Positions 40,986-49,637 of a stretch of DNA of 64,000 nt are shown one piece after another. The stretch comes from RYN-230 sp963837335 (lineage in GTDB: Bacteria; Actinomycetota; Actinomycetes; Streptosporangiales; Streptosporangiaceae), in NCBI GenBank assembly GCA_963837335.1, contig CAWINS010000015.1:115728-179727 (forward strand), read 5' to 3'. The number at the start of each line of letters is the position of its first letter. Positions within the stretch are counted from its first letter, which is position 1. The position numbers were made by a program, and so were the translations under genes. A model generated the notes under the pieces. It made no database searches. It was not told the origin of the DNA and saw only the letters and a list, made by a program, of their open reading frames with translations.

Positions 40986-43900
40986 GGCACGGTCACGGGC
41001 TGGATCACCACCGGGCCCTGGGTGGGGTCGAGTTCGGTGGCCTGCGTTACGCCCGCGGGGGTGATGACGTCCATGGCCTTGGGGACGGTCGAGGGGGGCA
41101 GCGAGCAGATCGGGCTCGTCCCGCCGGGGGCGCAGACGCCGAACGTGAAGGCCCCGGCGGGCTGGGTGAACGCCCGGGCCTGATCGGAGCTGAACCCGTC
41201 CTGCCCGGTCAGCACGACGCTGAACGCCCAGCCGGACCCCGGCGTGCCGAACTGGGCCTCGGGCAGCGCGATGGTGACGGTCCGGTTCGTGTCATCGGTG
41301 AGCATGAAGGCGGTGCCGACCGAGTTCCCGCCGGGGTCTACCCAGGTGGGAGACGCGAAGCCCTGGGCTTCGACCCGCTCGCTCCAGGCCCCCGCCGGGG
41401 CGATGGTGTAGTTGCGCGATGTGAAGGCGGCCTGGGTCGAGGTCGCGCTGGCACCCGGGGTGTGCACGTAGACATCCAGGAGCTGGGCGCCGAAGTCGGA
41501 CCCGAAGGTCGGGTCCAGGTTGGACAGGGTGGCCCGCAGGTAGGCGGTGGTGCCGTCGCTGATGACCTGGAAATCGGTCAGGTCGAAAGCTCCGGCATGG
41601 AAGGCCGGGTCGGTTGGGTACTGGTAGGTGCCGGGCCCGTTGTCGTCGCCGGCCGGATCGGTGACGTTCAGGACCGTGGTCCCTGAGGTCACGTTCCCGA
41701 CCACGGACACCTGCGCGTATCCGGTGCTCCGCCCGTCCGGTGAGGTCGAGGTCGCGGTGATGACGTTGTCGCCGAACCCGACCGGGACACTCGCCGAGAA
41801 CGACCCGTCCGCTGCCGCGACCGCGGTAGTCACGGACGCGGCGGCGCCGGTCGTGGTGTCCGCCGACGCGATGGCGACCGACGCGCCGGGCGACGTGGTC
41901 CCGGTCACCGTCGTGGTGGCAGATCCGATCGTCGCGCCGGAGGCCGGGGCGGTGAGGGTGACCGTCAGCGCACCCGGCGCCCCGTGGGTGATGTAGCGCG
42001 CCTTCGTGACCGCGGGCGTCTCGACGGTGCGGCCAGTTCCGAGCCCGAGGATGAGCCGGAGCTCCTGGGCCTGGGCCCAGGTCAGCGGGGAGGCCGATCC
42101 GGCGGCCTTGCCGTCGGTGAACCCGATCGACGCGGTCGCCGGGTCGCTGCCGTAGGGGGACGCCGCGAGGTCCGGGTCCTCCCAGGCCTGCTCGGGCACC
42201 AGCCCGACGCCCGAGGAGAAATTGATCATCGCGTTCAGCAGGCTGGCGGCTCCGGCACTCTGCCCGCCGGCGATGTCGCTCTCGGCGCGCTCACCGGACA
42301 GCACCGGCCACAGGTGACCGGTCCCGATGTCGGTGGGCGGCCAGGGCGCGCCGGGGGTCGTGCACGAGGTCTGGCTCGGCTGGTAGCAGTCGCCGTAGCC
42401 GTCCGCGCTGCCGTCGGCAGCCGACGTGCCGTAACGGTAGTAGCCGGTCCCGCTGGGGGTGTCGACCGATATCTGCTTGTCCAGCACGCCCAGCGAGGCC
42501 TGCACGTCCGGGTCGCTGATGGGCAGCTCGCCGAGCCGGACCAGCTCCTGGAATCCGCCGTCGATGACGCTGCGCTGGTCCACGGTCGGGCCGCCGTTGC
42601 CGAGGCTGTAGGTGATCGCCGCGTTCGGGTCACCGGTCTTGGACAGCCGGATGAAATAACGCGCGGCGTCCGGCCCGGTCGTGGTCACGGCCCAGGATTT
42701 GATGCTGCGCTGGAAATAGTCGGCCGTGGCCTGATAGAGCCGGGCCCGGGCCCGGTCGCCATGGTCGGCGGCGATAGCGGACGCCGCGGTCAGCCCGGCG
42801 ATCTCGGCCGCGATGGTGGAGGGTGAGTAGCCGGTCTGCTCCTCCCACCGCTCGTTCCCGTCCGAGGGACCATGGGCGACCAGGAAGTCGGCCGCCGGCC
42901 GGACATGGTCGGCCCACAAGGTGGCGTCCCCGCTCAGGCCGGCCTGGTAGTCCATCAGGATCGGGTAGGCGACCTCGTCCAGCTGGAGTCCGCCGGTGTC
43001 AGGGGCGGCCTTGCCGTTGAGCAGCGAGTTACGCGGCATGGCCCCGCTGGGCAGTTGCTGGCGGTCGAACAGGAACCGGACCGCGTCCCGTGCCGTGGCC
43101 AGGTCGCCGTCGGCCAGCAGGCCGGTGAACGCCTCATACAGGTCGCGGGAGAACACCTCGCGGTAGGAACCGAAGTAGGCAGGCTCGCCACCGGAGTCGG
43201 TGCCAGCCGGAACCGCCTGGCCCCACGGGCTGGCCAGTGAGGCCACGATGGCGCCGGGGAAGGTCTTGTCCTCGCTCGCCTTGAGCACGTTCGCGGACAG
43301 GTAGTAGTGCTGGATCAGCCGGGCCGTCGCACTGGCCGGCTCTCCCGGATAGCGGGCCGGCGGCCGGTTCAGGCTCGCGTCGTACGCCGCCCAGCCGGCC
43401 AGGTACTTCAGCTCTTTCAGCGCGAACGGGGTGGCGAGCGAGCCCCGGGCCGTGCGCACCGCACCGGCCCGCGTGCGGCCGAAGCCGAGCGCGAGCGTCA
43501 GCGTGCCGCCCGGGCCCGGCGCCAGCTCCTGGGTCGCCACGATGTGGCCCTTCGGCGCGGACGAGTACGGGGTCAGCGCGTGGGAGCTGTCCAGCTGGGT
43601 GAGTCCATCGCTGGCCGTGCCGGCGTAGCCGACACTCGCCTCCGGCGCGGGAGTGCTATCGGCCAGCGCCATGTAGGTCGGCACCGCGTAGGTCCGGTTG
43701 GTGGCGTCGGTGACCGTGTTCGTGCTGGAGACGACCGGGATCGCGGAGCCGCCTGCCGTCGTCACGGCGCCGGTGTTGGCCCCGGCATTCTGGGTGCTGC
43801 TGCCGCCGCCGCCGTTCCCGTTCACGTGGGCGTCCAGCCGCGCGTACAGGTGCAGCCCGGACACGTTGGTTCCGGAGCCGGGCACCGCGCTCAGCCGCGT

Positions 43901-44398
43901 GTGCATGAGCACGGTGTCGCTGCCGGGGTCGGTGATGTACGTGGTGGTCAGCCGGTAACCGTGCTGGGCATCGGTCGCCGTCACCGTGCAGGCCATGCCG
44001 GTCGGGTCCGCGCTGACCGTGTAGCTCATGTCCCGGGTCTGCAGGTCGGTGAACGTGGAGCCATTGGTGACGACGTACTGCAGCGTGCTCACGTTGGTGT
44101 TGTCGATGGTGGGCTCGTAGGTGTCCGACAGCACCCCGCCGGCCACCGTGTACCAGACCTTCGACGCCGTGCCGGTGGCCGTGCCCACGCAGTCTTTGCG
44201 GGCCAGGTCGAAGTACGACATCGAGCCGGGGGCACCCGGCGCGACACCGCCCGTGCCAGCCTGAGCCCGGCCCACTGCGGATGTGCCCGCGGTGGCGGCC
44301 CCGGCGCCGGCTGCAGCCAGCGGAAGCATCGCCCCAGCCGTCACTAAAGTTGCGAGAACCCTGACCAAGCGCCTGCGACCACGGGCCGAGCGAGACAT
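40982..44398 (-). CDS. Secreted multidomain glycoside hydrolase family 15 (glucodextranase/glucoamylase-like)
   Basis: A 1138-residue exported enzyme. The signal peptide is visible (RRRLVRVLATLVTAGAMLPL, likely cleaved near AGA-ATA). Next is an N-terminal beta-sandwich like glucodextranase domain N (about 35-315), followed by the GH15 (alpha/alpha)6 barrel (about 330-790) with GSYREVFSRDLYEA, NERWEEQTGYSPSTIAAEIAG and GTGHLWPVLSGERAE. Then come an Ig-like domain (about 815-905) and a C-terminal glucodextranase-like/DOMON domain. It should release glucose from alpha-glucans or dextran. GGAGGTGGGG lies just before the ATG. Confidence 0.88.
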   Translation of the reverse strand: MSRSARGRRRLVRVLATLVTAGAMLPLAAAGAGAATAGTSAVGRAQAGTGGVAPGAPGSMSYFDLARKDCVGTATGTASKVWYTVAGGVLSDTYEPTIDNTNVSTLQYVVTNGSTFTDLQTRDMSYTVSADPTGMACTVTATDAQHGYRLTTTYITDPGSDTVLMHTRLSAVPGSGTNVSGLHLYARLDAHVNGNGGGGSSTQNAGANTGAVTTAGGSAIPVVSSTNTVTDATNRTYAVPTYMALADSTPAPEASVGYAGTASDGLTQLDSSHALTPYSSAPKGHIVATQELAPGPGGTLTLALGFGRTRAGAVRTARGSLATPFALKELKYLAGWAAYDASLNRPPARYPGEPASATARLIQHYYLSANVLKASEDKTFPGAIVASLASPWGQAVPAGTDSGGEPAYFGSYREVFSRDLYEAFTGLLADGDLATARDAVRFLFDRQQLPSGAMPRNSLLNGKAAPDTGGLQLDEVAYPILMDYQAGLSGDATLWADHVRPAADFLVAHGPSDGNERWEEQTGYSPSTIAAEIAGLTAASAIAADHGDRARARLYQATADYFQRSIKSWAVTTTGPDAARYFIRLSKTGDPNAAITYSLGNGGPTVDQRSVIDGGFQELVRLGELPISDPDVQASLGVLDKQISVDTPSGTGYYRYGTSAADGSADGYGDCYQPSQTSCTTPGAPWPPTDIGTGHLWPVLSGERAESDIAGGQSAGAASLLNAMINFSSGVGLVPEQAWEDPDLAASPYGSDPATASIGFTDGKAAGSASPLTWAQAQELRLILGLGTGRTVETPAVTKARYITHGAPGALTVTLTAPASGATIGSATTTVTGTTSPGASVAIASADTTTGAAASVTTAVAAADGSFSASVPVGFGDNVITATSTSPDGRSTGYAQVSVVGNVTSGTTVLNVTDPAGDDNGPGTYQYPTDPAFHAGAFDLTDFQVISDGTTAYLRATLSNLDPTFGSDFGAQLLDVYVHTPGASATSTQAAFTSRNYTIAPAGAWSERVEAQGFASPTWVDPGGNSVGTAFMLTDDTNRTVTIALPEAQFGTPGSGWAFSVVLTGQDGFSSDQARAFTQPAGAFTFGVCAPGGTSPICSLPPSTVPKAMDVITPAGVTQATELDPTQGPVVIQPVTVP

Positions 44399-44538
44399 CC
44401 CCACCTCCGCCGGACCGCCTTCGGGCACGCGCCGATACGCGCCCTGCCTTGTCCGCGAATCCCCCCGGAGGATTCACCGCCCGGGCCGTCACTGTCAAGA
44501 GCCGGCGCGGTGAGGCCGGCGCCCGTGGCGGCCTTACC

Positions 44539-45351
44539 TCAAGGTTTGCGTCCGGCACCGGCCAGAACCCAGAACTTGCCTGGGTCGCCGGATACGTCGG
44601 CGCCCGGGTCCGGCCGCCACGACGGCACGTAGACCAGTCCGGGGTCGACTAGCTCGAAGCCGTCGAAAAAGCGCAGGATCTCCTCGCGCGAGCGCATCTG
44701 CGCCTGGGCGGAGACACTGCTGTTGTAGACCTTCTCGGCGGCCTGCGCCACGACCGGCCTGCTCGTGTCGGTGGCATGAGCCAGGACAAGATAACTGCCG
44801 GGGGCAAGAGCATCGCGCAGCGTGGCCACGATCCGCCAGGGATCTGCGGCATCGCTGATGAACGGCAGCACCGAGACGAGCAGCAGCCCGGCCGGCTGGC
44901 TGAAGTCGATCAGCCGCCGGGTGGCCGCGTGGGCCAGGATCTTCTCCGGCTGGCGCAGGTCGGCGTCGATGATCGCGGTGTTCTCATTCCCGGCCAGGAG
45001 AGCCTTGCTGTGCGCGATGGCGACCGGGTCAACGTCGACATAGACCACCCGGGAATCCGGGCTGGCCTGCTGGGCGACCTCATGCACGTTCCCCTGAGTC
45101 GGGATGCCGGAGCCAATATCCAGGAACTGGCCGATCCCGGCCTCGGCGAGGAACCGCACCGCCCGGCCCAGGAAGTCGCGGTTAGCGCGGGCGATCGCCC
45201 GGACACCGGGATCGGTCGCGGCCAGCGACCGGCCGAGGTCCTGGTCGGCCAGGAAGTTGTGACTGCCGCCCAGCAAGTAGTCATAAACCCGGGCGACATT
45301 CGCCCGCCGCACGTCAACCCCAGGAGGTACCCAGCCAGGCTCGCCATCCAT
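44539..45351 (-). CDS. DUF574 SAM-dependent methyltransferase
   Basis: A 270-residue protein of the actinobacterial S-adenosyl methyltransferase family (PF04672). The N-terminal signature is RRANVARVYDYLLGGSHNFL; it continues FLDIGSGIPTQGNVHEVA and LLVSVLPFISDAADPW. The YDYLLGG motif and SAM-binding strands are typical. Many copies occur per actinomycete genome, often next to secondary-metabolite genes, with unknown substrates. GGAGG precedes the ATG at 45351. It is divergent from the lanthipeptide-linked LuxR regulator at 45795. Confidence 0.9.
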   Translation of the reverse strand: MDGEPGWVPPGVDVRRANVARVYDYLLGGSHNFLADQDLGRSLAATDPGVRAIARANRDFLGRAVRFLAEAGIGQFLDIGSGIPTQGNVHEVAQQASPDSRVVYVDVDPVAIAHSKALLAGNENTAIIDADLRQPEKILAHAATRRLIDFSQPAGLLLVSVLPFISDAADPWRIVATLRDALAPGSYLVLAHATDTSRPVVAQAAEKVYNSSVSAQAQMRSREEILRFFDGFELVDPGLVYVPSWRPDPGADVSGDPGKFWVLAGAGRKP

Positions 45352-45794
45352 GACGCCTCCGGTCCACATGTCCGCGGTACTCCTGGTGCGCAGCGCAGTC
45401 CGCTGGCCGGCTCCTGGCCAACCGTCACCCGGCCGCTGACGGAAGGTTTGGCATACCCCCAACACAACCCGTTGAGCAAGACACGTTATCGCAGGGGATG
45501 CACGGAGATGGACCACGGAGGCCGCAGCGGCGGCGGCAGGAGCAGCAGGGCGAGGCGATCCCGCGCCAGCCCCATCAATGGCTAGATAGCGGGCGGGTCG
45601 ATAAGTGTCTGGTCAACTGTTTTTTTTGCCGGAAGTCGCCGATTACGCGTCGCGAGCTTTTATGGTCCCCTTGGTGTGGCATCTTTGTGTCAATGCAAGT
45701 GTCCGGACAGACTTGGCCGGCTCATCCGCGGTCACGCGTGACCCGGCACAACCAGGCGGCCAGCGTGCAGGCAGGACCGAACCGGGGAAACGGG
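45352..45794. promoter_or_regulatory. Divergent intergenic region with AT-rich patch
   Basis: This 443-base gap between DUF574 and the LuxR regulator contains an AT-rich stretch (about 45600-45700) with an 8-T run. A perfect palindrome TGTCCGGACA lies at 45700-45709. It is a plausible promoter/operator region for the regulator gene. No small ORF is convincing. Confidence 0.4.
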
Positions 45795-46400
45795 ATGATC
45801 AGGACACTTATTGCGGAGCAAACATCGCTGATCCGCGCGGGACTGGTGGCCCTTCTTTCCGGCACCGGCGACATTGACGTCATCGCCGAATTGCAGCGCG
45901 GCGATCAGGTGGTGTCCGCGTCGCTGGCCTTCCAGCCTGACGTCGCCGTCCTGGGCGCCGCCCTGCCCGGCGCGGACGGCTTCGCCGCAGCCCGCGCCCT
46001 GCACGCGGAGCTACCGTCTTGCCGTTCACTCATCATGAGCGAACGGCGCGATCCGGCCGGCCTCCGGCGGGCGGTGGCCGCCCACGCGACCGGGTTCGTC
46101 ATGCGGGACGTAGCGCCTGACTTCATGGCTGAGGCCGTCCGCCGGGTAGCCAGGGGCAAGAAGGTAGTCGACCCTGAACTCGCTTTCGCCGCGCTGAACA
46201 CCGCGAAGAATCCGCTGACGGACCGGGAACTCGACGTCCTCCGGCTCGCCGCCGAGGGTTCCACCACGGCGGAGATTGCCGGGTGCCTGTGCCTTTCGGT
46301 GGGCACCGTGCGGAACTATCTCTCGCGGGCCATCACCAAGACCGGTGGCCGCAACCGCGTGGACGCTATCCGGATCGCCGGCGGCGCCGGCTGGTTCTGA
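45795..46400 (+). CDS. LuxR/NarL response regulator with atypical receiver (lanthipeptide-locus regulator)
   Basis: A 201-residue regulator with an N-terminal receiver fold (MIRTLIAEQTSLIRAGLVAL) and a C-terminal LuxR HTH (LTDRELDVLRLAAEGSTTAEIA, then GTVRNYLSRAITK). The receiver's phosphoacceptor Asp is replaced by Gly54 (PDVAVLGAALPG). The acidic pair is E8-Q9 and the conserved Lys is Arg (VMRD), so ordinary phosphorylation is unlikely. It begins the class III lanthipeptide gene run, in the position of RamR relative to ramCSAB in Streptomyces, and is the probable activator. No histidine kinase is adjacent. Confidence 0.85.
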   Translation: MIRTLIAEQTSLIRAGLVALLSGTGDIDVIAELQRGDQVVSASLAFQPDVAVLGAALPGADGFAAARALHAELPSCRSLIMSERRDPAGLRRAVAAHATGFVMRDVAPDFMAEAVRRVARGKKVVDPELAFAALNTAKNPLTDRELDVLRLAAEGSTTAEIAGCLCLSVGTVRNYLSRAITKTGGRNRVDAIRIAGGAGWF

Positions 46401-46501
46401 GCACCACCCGCGCCGTCTGATAGCGCATGCTTTCCAGCCCACCGGGCGGCTATTGGCGTCTTGTCTTATCCGGAACAAACGTGCCGGATGCCGATGACAT
46501 C

Positions 46502-46562
46502 TGTCACTGTCCTGGCCGTGTGCAGCTCACCACAGGTTCATGACGGTCGTCACTTGTCCTGA
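46502..46562 (+). promoter_or_regulatory. Candidate activator sites upstream of LanKC
   Basis: Similar motifs TGTCACTGTCCTGG (46502-46515) and GTCACTTGTCCTGA (46549-46562) lie 126-186 bases before the LanKC start in an otherwise non-coding 287-base gap. They could be binding sites for the adjacent LuxR regulator. Confidence 0.4.
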
Positions 46563-46687
46563 CAGTAATGCCCTGAGATTCTCTTTGCGGGCACCAGAAG
46601 TGGCCGGTGAGCGGGAGCCATATGCGCCGGAAGACGACAAATCCTATTTGATGGCATTCATCAGCAGGTTTCGCGCGGGGGGCGTTT

Positions 46688-48211
46688 GTGGATAAGCGAT
46701 ATGAATTGTTTTGCCTCGCTGACCCACTATTTTATGATTCCCCGAACCGCAGCGGCGCGGCCGATCGGTGCTTCGCCGCGGCCACCCGCCCGCTGCCGGC
46801 AGGCTGGGCCCAGACCAGGCTCGGCGAGTGGCAGGTGCAGATGCCGCCCGGCGACCCGCTGCCCGCCCAGGGCTGGAAGATCCACGTATCCGCCAGCACC
46901 GAGAATGCGGAACAGGTGCTCGGCAGGCTCTTTGACTACTGCGTGCCGCGGCAGCTGTCGTTCAAGTTTCTCCGCAGCCCGCTGGCCCTGCACCTCCGCA
47001 ACGCGAAGTACGCCCCGCGCGGGGCCAGCGGCAAGCTCGCCACCATCTATCCCACCGGCGATGCGTCCTGCGAGCGCACCCTCGCTGAGCTGAACGACCT
47101 CATCGGGGGCGAACCGGGACCTTATATCCTGAGCGACCTGCGGTACGGCGACGGCCCGCTCTACGTGCGCTACGGCGGGTTCACGGAGCGGCACTGCCGC
47201 AATGCCGGTGGGGAACTCGTGCCGGCGATCGAAGACGACACCGGCCAGCTGGTCCCCGACGTGCGCGCGCCGGTTTTCACGCTGCCGGAATGGGTCACGC
47301 TGCCGTCTTTCCTGGCCCCCCATCTCGCGGCGCGCAACGCGGTTACCCTCAAGGACCTGCCCTATCAGATCGACGAGGCGCTGCACTTCTCGAACGGCGG
47401 CGGCGTCTACGCGGGGACGGACTCCCGGACCGGCGACCGTGTCGTGCTCAAGGAGGCGCGGCCCTACGCCGGTCTCGCCGCCGACGGCAGCGACGCGGTG
47501 GCCCGGCTCCGGCGTGAGCACGAGATCCTGGGCCAGTTGTCCGGCCTGGACGTCGTGCCCGGCGTGCGCGGCTACTTCCCGGCCGGGGATCATCATTTCC
47601 TGGTTGAGGACCATATTGACGGCGTGCCGCTGAACTCGCTCTACGCCCATCGGTATCCCCTGATCGGGGCGGCGCCCGATCCGGCCGGGATCGCTGACTA
47701 CACCTCCTGGGCCCTGGGCATCTGCGCCGGCCTGGAGCGGGCGGTCGGGGCGATTCACGATCGCGGCATTGTCGTCAACGACCTGCACATGTTCAACATC
47801 ATGATCCGCCCGGATGACAGCGTCGCGCTGATCGATTTCGAGGCGGCCGCGCATATCGGGGAGGGCAGGAGGCCGGCGCTCGGTAACCCGGGTTTCGTGG
47901 CGCCGCGGGACCGGACCGGATTCGATATCGACCGCTACAGCCTGGCCTGCGTCAAGCTGGCCATGTTCCTGCCGCTGACCACGCTGTTCGCACTCGACCG
48001 GGGTAAGGCGGAGCAGGTCGCGAAGGTGATCGCGGAACACTTCCCGGTCACGCCGCAATTCCTGGACGGCGCGGTCGCGAGCATCGCCGGGGTGCCGCAG
48101 CGCCGGGCCGCGACGGCCATCGGGCCGCGGCACCGCCAGGCCGGACCCGGGCACCGCCAGGCCAGGCCCAGGCACCGCGAGGCCGGACCCGGGCCCGCAG
48201 ATTACGCCTGA
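46688..48211 (+). CDS. lanKC: Class III lanthipeptide synthetase LanKC: lyase and kinase domains (frameshifted)
   Basis: A 507-residue frame with the N-terminal lyase-type domain (about 1-215; FKFLRSPLALHLRNAKYAPR) and a Ser/Thr kinase domain. Kinase features are ALHFSNGGGVYAGTD, the ATP Lys in VVLKEARP (near 253), the catalytic loop VVNDLHMFNI (near 362) and the metal site LIDFEAAAHIG (near 381). LanKC phosphorylates and then dehydrates precursor Ser/Thr. The expected C-terminal cyclase is in the next frame (48246-49406). Homology ends in a Pro/Arg repeat-encoded linker (48115-48200), where a +1 shift would fuse the two. The GTG start is preceded by GCGGGGGGCG. Confidence 0.88.
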   Translation: MDKRYELFCLADPLFYDSPNRSGAADRCFAAATRPLPAGWAQTRLGEWQVQMPPGDPLPAQGWKIHVSASTENAEQVLGRLFDYCVPRQLSFKFLRSPLALHLRNAKYAPRGASGKLATIYPTGDASCERTLAELNDLIGGEPGPYILSDLRYGDGPLYVRYGGFTERHCRNAGGELVPAIEDDTGQLVPDVRAPVFTLPEWVTLPSFLAPHLAARNAVTLKDLPYQIDEALHFSNGGGVYAGTDSRTGDRVVLKEARPYAGLAADGSDAVARLRREHEILGQLSGLDVVPGVRGYFPAGDHHFLVEDHIDGVPLNSLYAHRYPLIGAAPDPAGIADYTSWALGICAGLERAVGAIHDRGIVVNDLHMFNIMIRPDDSVALIDFEAAAHIGEGRRPALGNPGFVAPRDRTGFDIDRYSLACVKLAMFLPLTTLFALDRGKAEQVAKVIAEHFPVTPQFLDGAVASIAGVPQRRAATAIGPRHRQAGPGHRQARPRHREAGPGPADYA

Positions 48212-48245
48212 CCAGCCCGGATGGGAGAGAGCCCGGCACTCCCTG

Positions 48246-49406
48246 GTGCAGGCCATCCACGGCAGCGCGACCCTGGCCCGCGACGACCGGCTCTTCCCCG
48301 GTGACATCGAGCAGTTCGCGGCGCCGAGTGGCGGTCTCTGCATCGCCACCGGTGCCGCGGGCGTGCTCTACGCCCTATCCGAGGCCGGGGCGGGCAACCT
48401 CCCCGAGCACATCGAATGGCTCATCCGGCGGGTGGCAGAACCAGTGCCCGGGGCTCGCCTCGGCCTGTACGACGGCATGATCGGCGTAGCCAGCGTGCTG
48501 CACCGGCTGGGCCACCCCGCGGCCGCGCTGCGGGTGGCGGAGACATGCCTCGCGGAGCGATGGGAACGGCTCGGGACCGACCTGCACGGCGGCCTGTCCG
48601 GCCTGGCCCTGGCCCTGCTGGAACTCGGTGAGGCCACCGGGGAGGTACGCCTGCTGGAGGCGGGGCTCCGGGCCACCGACATGGTGGCCGCCGGGCGGCC
48701 CGCACCAGCCTCGGCCGGCAGCGGCGGCGGGGTGGGCCTGCTGCGCGGCTCTTCCGGGCCGGCGTTGCTCTTCATCCGGATGTTCCAGCGCACTCGTGAT
48801 CACCGTTACCTGGATCTCTCCGCGGCCGCGCTCGGCGCGGACCTGGACCGGTGCGTGCTCGATGGCCAGGGCGCGCTGAAGGTGGACGAGGGCTGGCGCT
48901 TGATGCCCTACATCGACGGCGGCAGCGTCGGCATCGGCCTGGCCATCGACGATTTTCTCGCTCACCGCCGGGACGACCGGCTCGAGCAGGCGGTGGCAGG
49001 CATCCGGGCCGCCGCCTCCTCGACCTATTTCGCCCAGCCGAGCCTCTTCCGGGGCCGGGCCGGGATGCTGATGTATCTCTCGCGCGGGCAGGCGCCGGGC
49101 CACCCGGCTGGCGACCCACGGGTTGCCGCCCATGTCCGCCGCCTGGCCTGGCATGCGATCAGCTACCGCGGCGGTACCGCGTTCCCGGGCGAGACCCTCT
49201 TCCGGCTCTCGATGGATCTCGCCACCGGTACCGCGGGCGTCCTCCTCGGCCTTGCTTCGGCGCTCTCGCCTGACGGCGCGGGATTGCCGTGCCACCGCCC
49301 TGCGCAGCGTCCGGGTACCCGGACGGGCAGCGTCAGCGGCCATCCAGACGTCCCTGGGAGTTCTGGCCAGGGACTGCAGGAAGTATCCGTCATCACAAGG
49401 AGGTAA
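48246..49406 (+). CDS. lanKC: Class III lanthipeptide synthetase LanKC: cyclase domain (frameshifted continuation)
   Basis: The frame carries the LanC-like cyclase of LanKC: LARDDRLFPGDIEQFAAPSG, then GVLYALSEAG and GLYDGMIGVASVLHRLG, LRGSSGPALLFIRMF and FRLSMDLATGTAGVLLGL. As in other class III enzymes, no zinc-ligand set is obvious. It continues in frame upstream to about 48110 through a Pro-rich linker, so the first GTG (48246) is only the first start codon in this frame, not a native start. The C-terminal 45 residues (after DGAGLP) are an unusual extension. The TAA stop overlaps the AAGGAGG ribosome site of the precursor gene. Confidence 0.85.
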   Translation: MQAIHGSATLARDDRLFPGDIEQFAAPSGGLCIATGAAGVLYALSEAGAGNLPEHIEWLIRRVAEPVPGARLGLYDGMIGVASVLHRLGHPAAALRVAETCLAERWERLGTDLHGGLSGLALALLELGEATGEVRLLEAGLRATDMVAAGRPAPASAGSGGGVGLLRGSSGPALLFIRMFQRTRDHRYLDLSAAALGADLDRCVLDGQGALKVDEGWRLMPYIDGGSVGIGLAIDDFLAHRRDDRLEQAVAGIRAAASSTYFAQPSLFRGRAGMLMYLSRGQAPGHPAGDPRVAAHVRRLAWHAISYRGGTAFPGETLFRLSMDLATGTAGVLLGLASALSPDGAGLPCHRPAQRPGTRTGSVSGHPDVPGSSGQGLQEVSVITRR

Positions 49407-49413
49407 TACCAAC

Positions 49414-49554
49414 ATGGCGCTCCTCGACATGCAGGGCATGGAGCTCAAGACCGCGCGCGGCGGGAACGGCGGCTGTGGCGGGCACGGCGGCGGGGGCAGT
49501 GAACTCAGCCTCCTGCTCTGCGACAGCGTGGCCAGCGTCACGCTCTGCCTGTAG
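49414..49554 (+). CDS. lanA: Class III lanthipeptide precursor (SapB-like LanA)
   Basis: A 46-residue precursor with AAGGAGG 8 bases before the ATG. The leader MALLDMQGMELKTARG has an LLDMQ-ME patch like the LFDLQ-ME motif of SapB precursor RamS. The C-terminus contains two complete SxxSxxxC motifs, SELSLLLC (29-36) and SVASVTLC (38-45), predicting two lanthionine/labionin rings. Between leader and core lies GGNGGCGGHGGGG with an extra Cys21 and His24. It is translationally coupled to the cyclase ORF (7 bases after its stop) and followed by a strong hairpin. Confidence 0.85.
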   Translation: MALLDMQGMELKTARGGNGGCGGHGGGGSELSLLLCDSVASVTLCL

Positions 49555-49583
49555 CACGCGGTCTCACGCTTCATTAGGCACGG

Positions 49584-49617
49584 CGCGGAGTGCGGCCTCT
49601 TCCGGCCGCGCTCCGCG
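49584..49617 (+). terminator. Partial-terminator hairpin between precursor and exporter genes
   Basis: A 14-base arm (49584-49597) pairs with 49604-49617 with one G-T pair and a 6-base loop, ending 21 bases before the ABC start. Such hairpins after lanA genes usually stabilise the precursor message and reduce read-through to export genes. Confidence 0.6.
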
Positions 49618-49637
49618 TCGTCTCCCGGAGGGCATCC

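Noticed and set aside
48110..48246. Programmed ribosomal frameshift joining the LanKC halves
   Set aside because: No slippery heptamer or stimulatory structure was recognised; sequence error or decay is simpler.
46727..48349. 540-codon minus-strand frame opposite LanKC
   Set aside because: No recognisable motifs; composition typical of a GC-rich antisense shadow, and the plus strand has clear kinase motifs.
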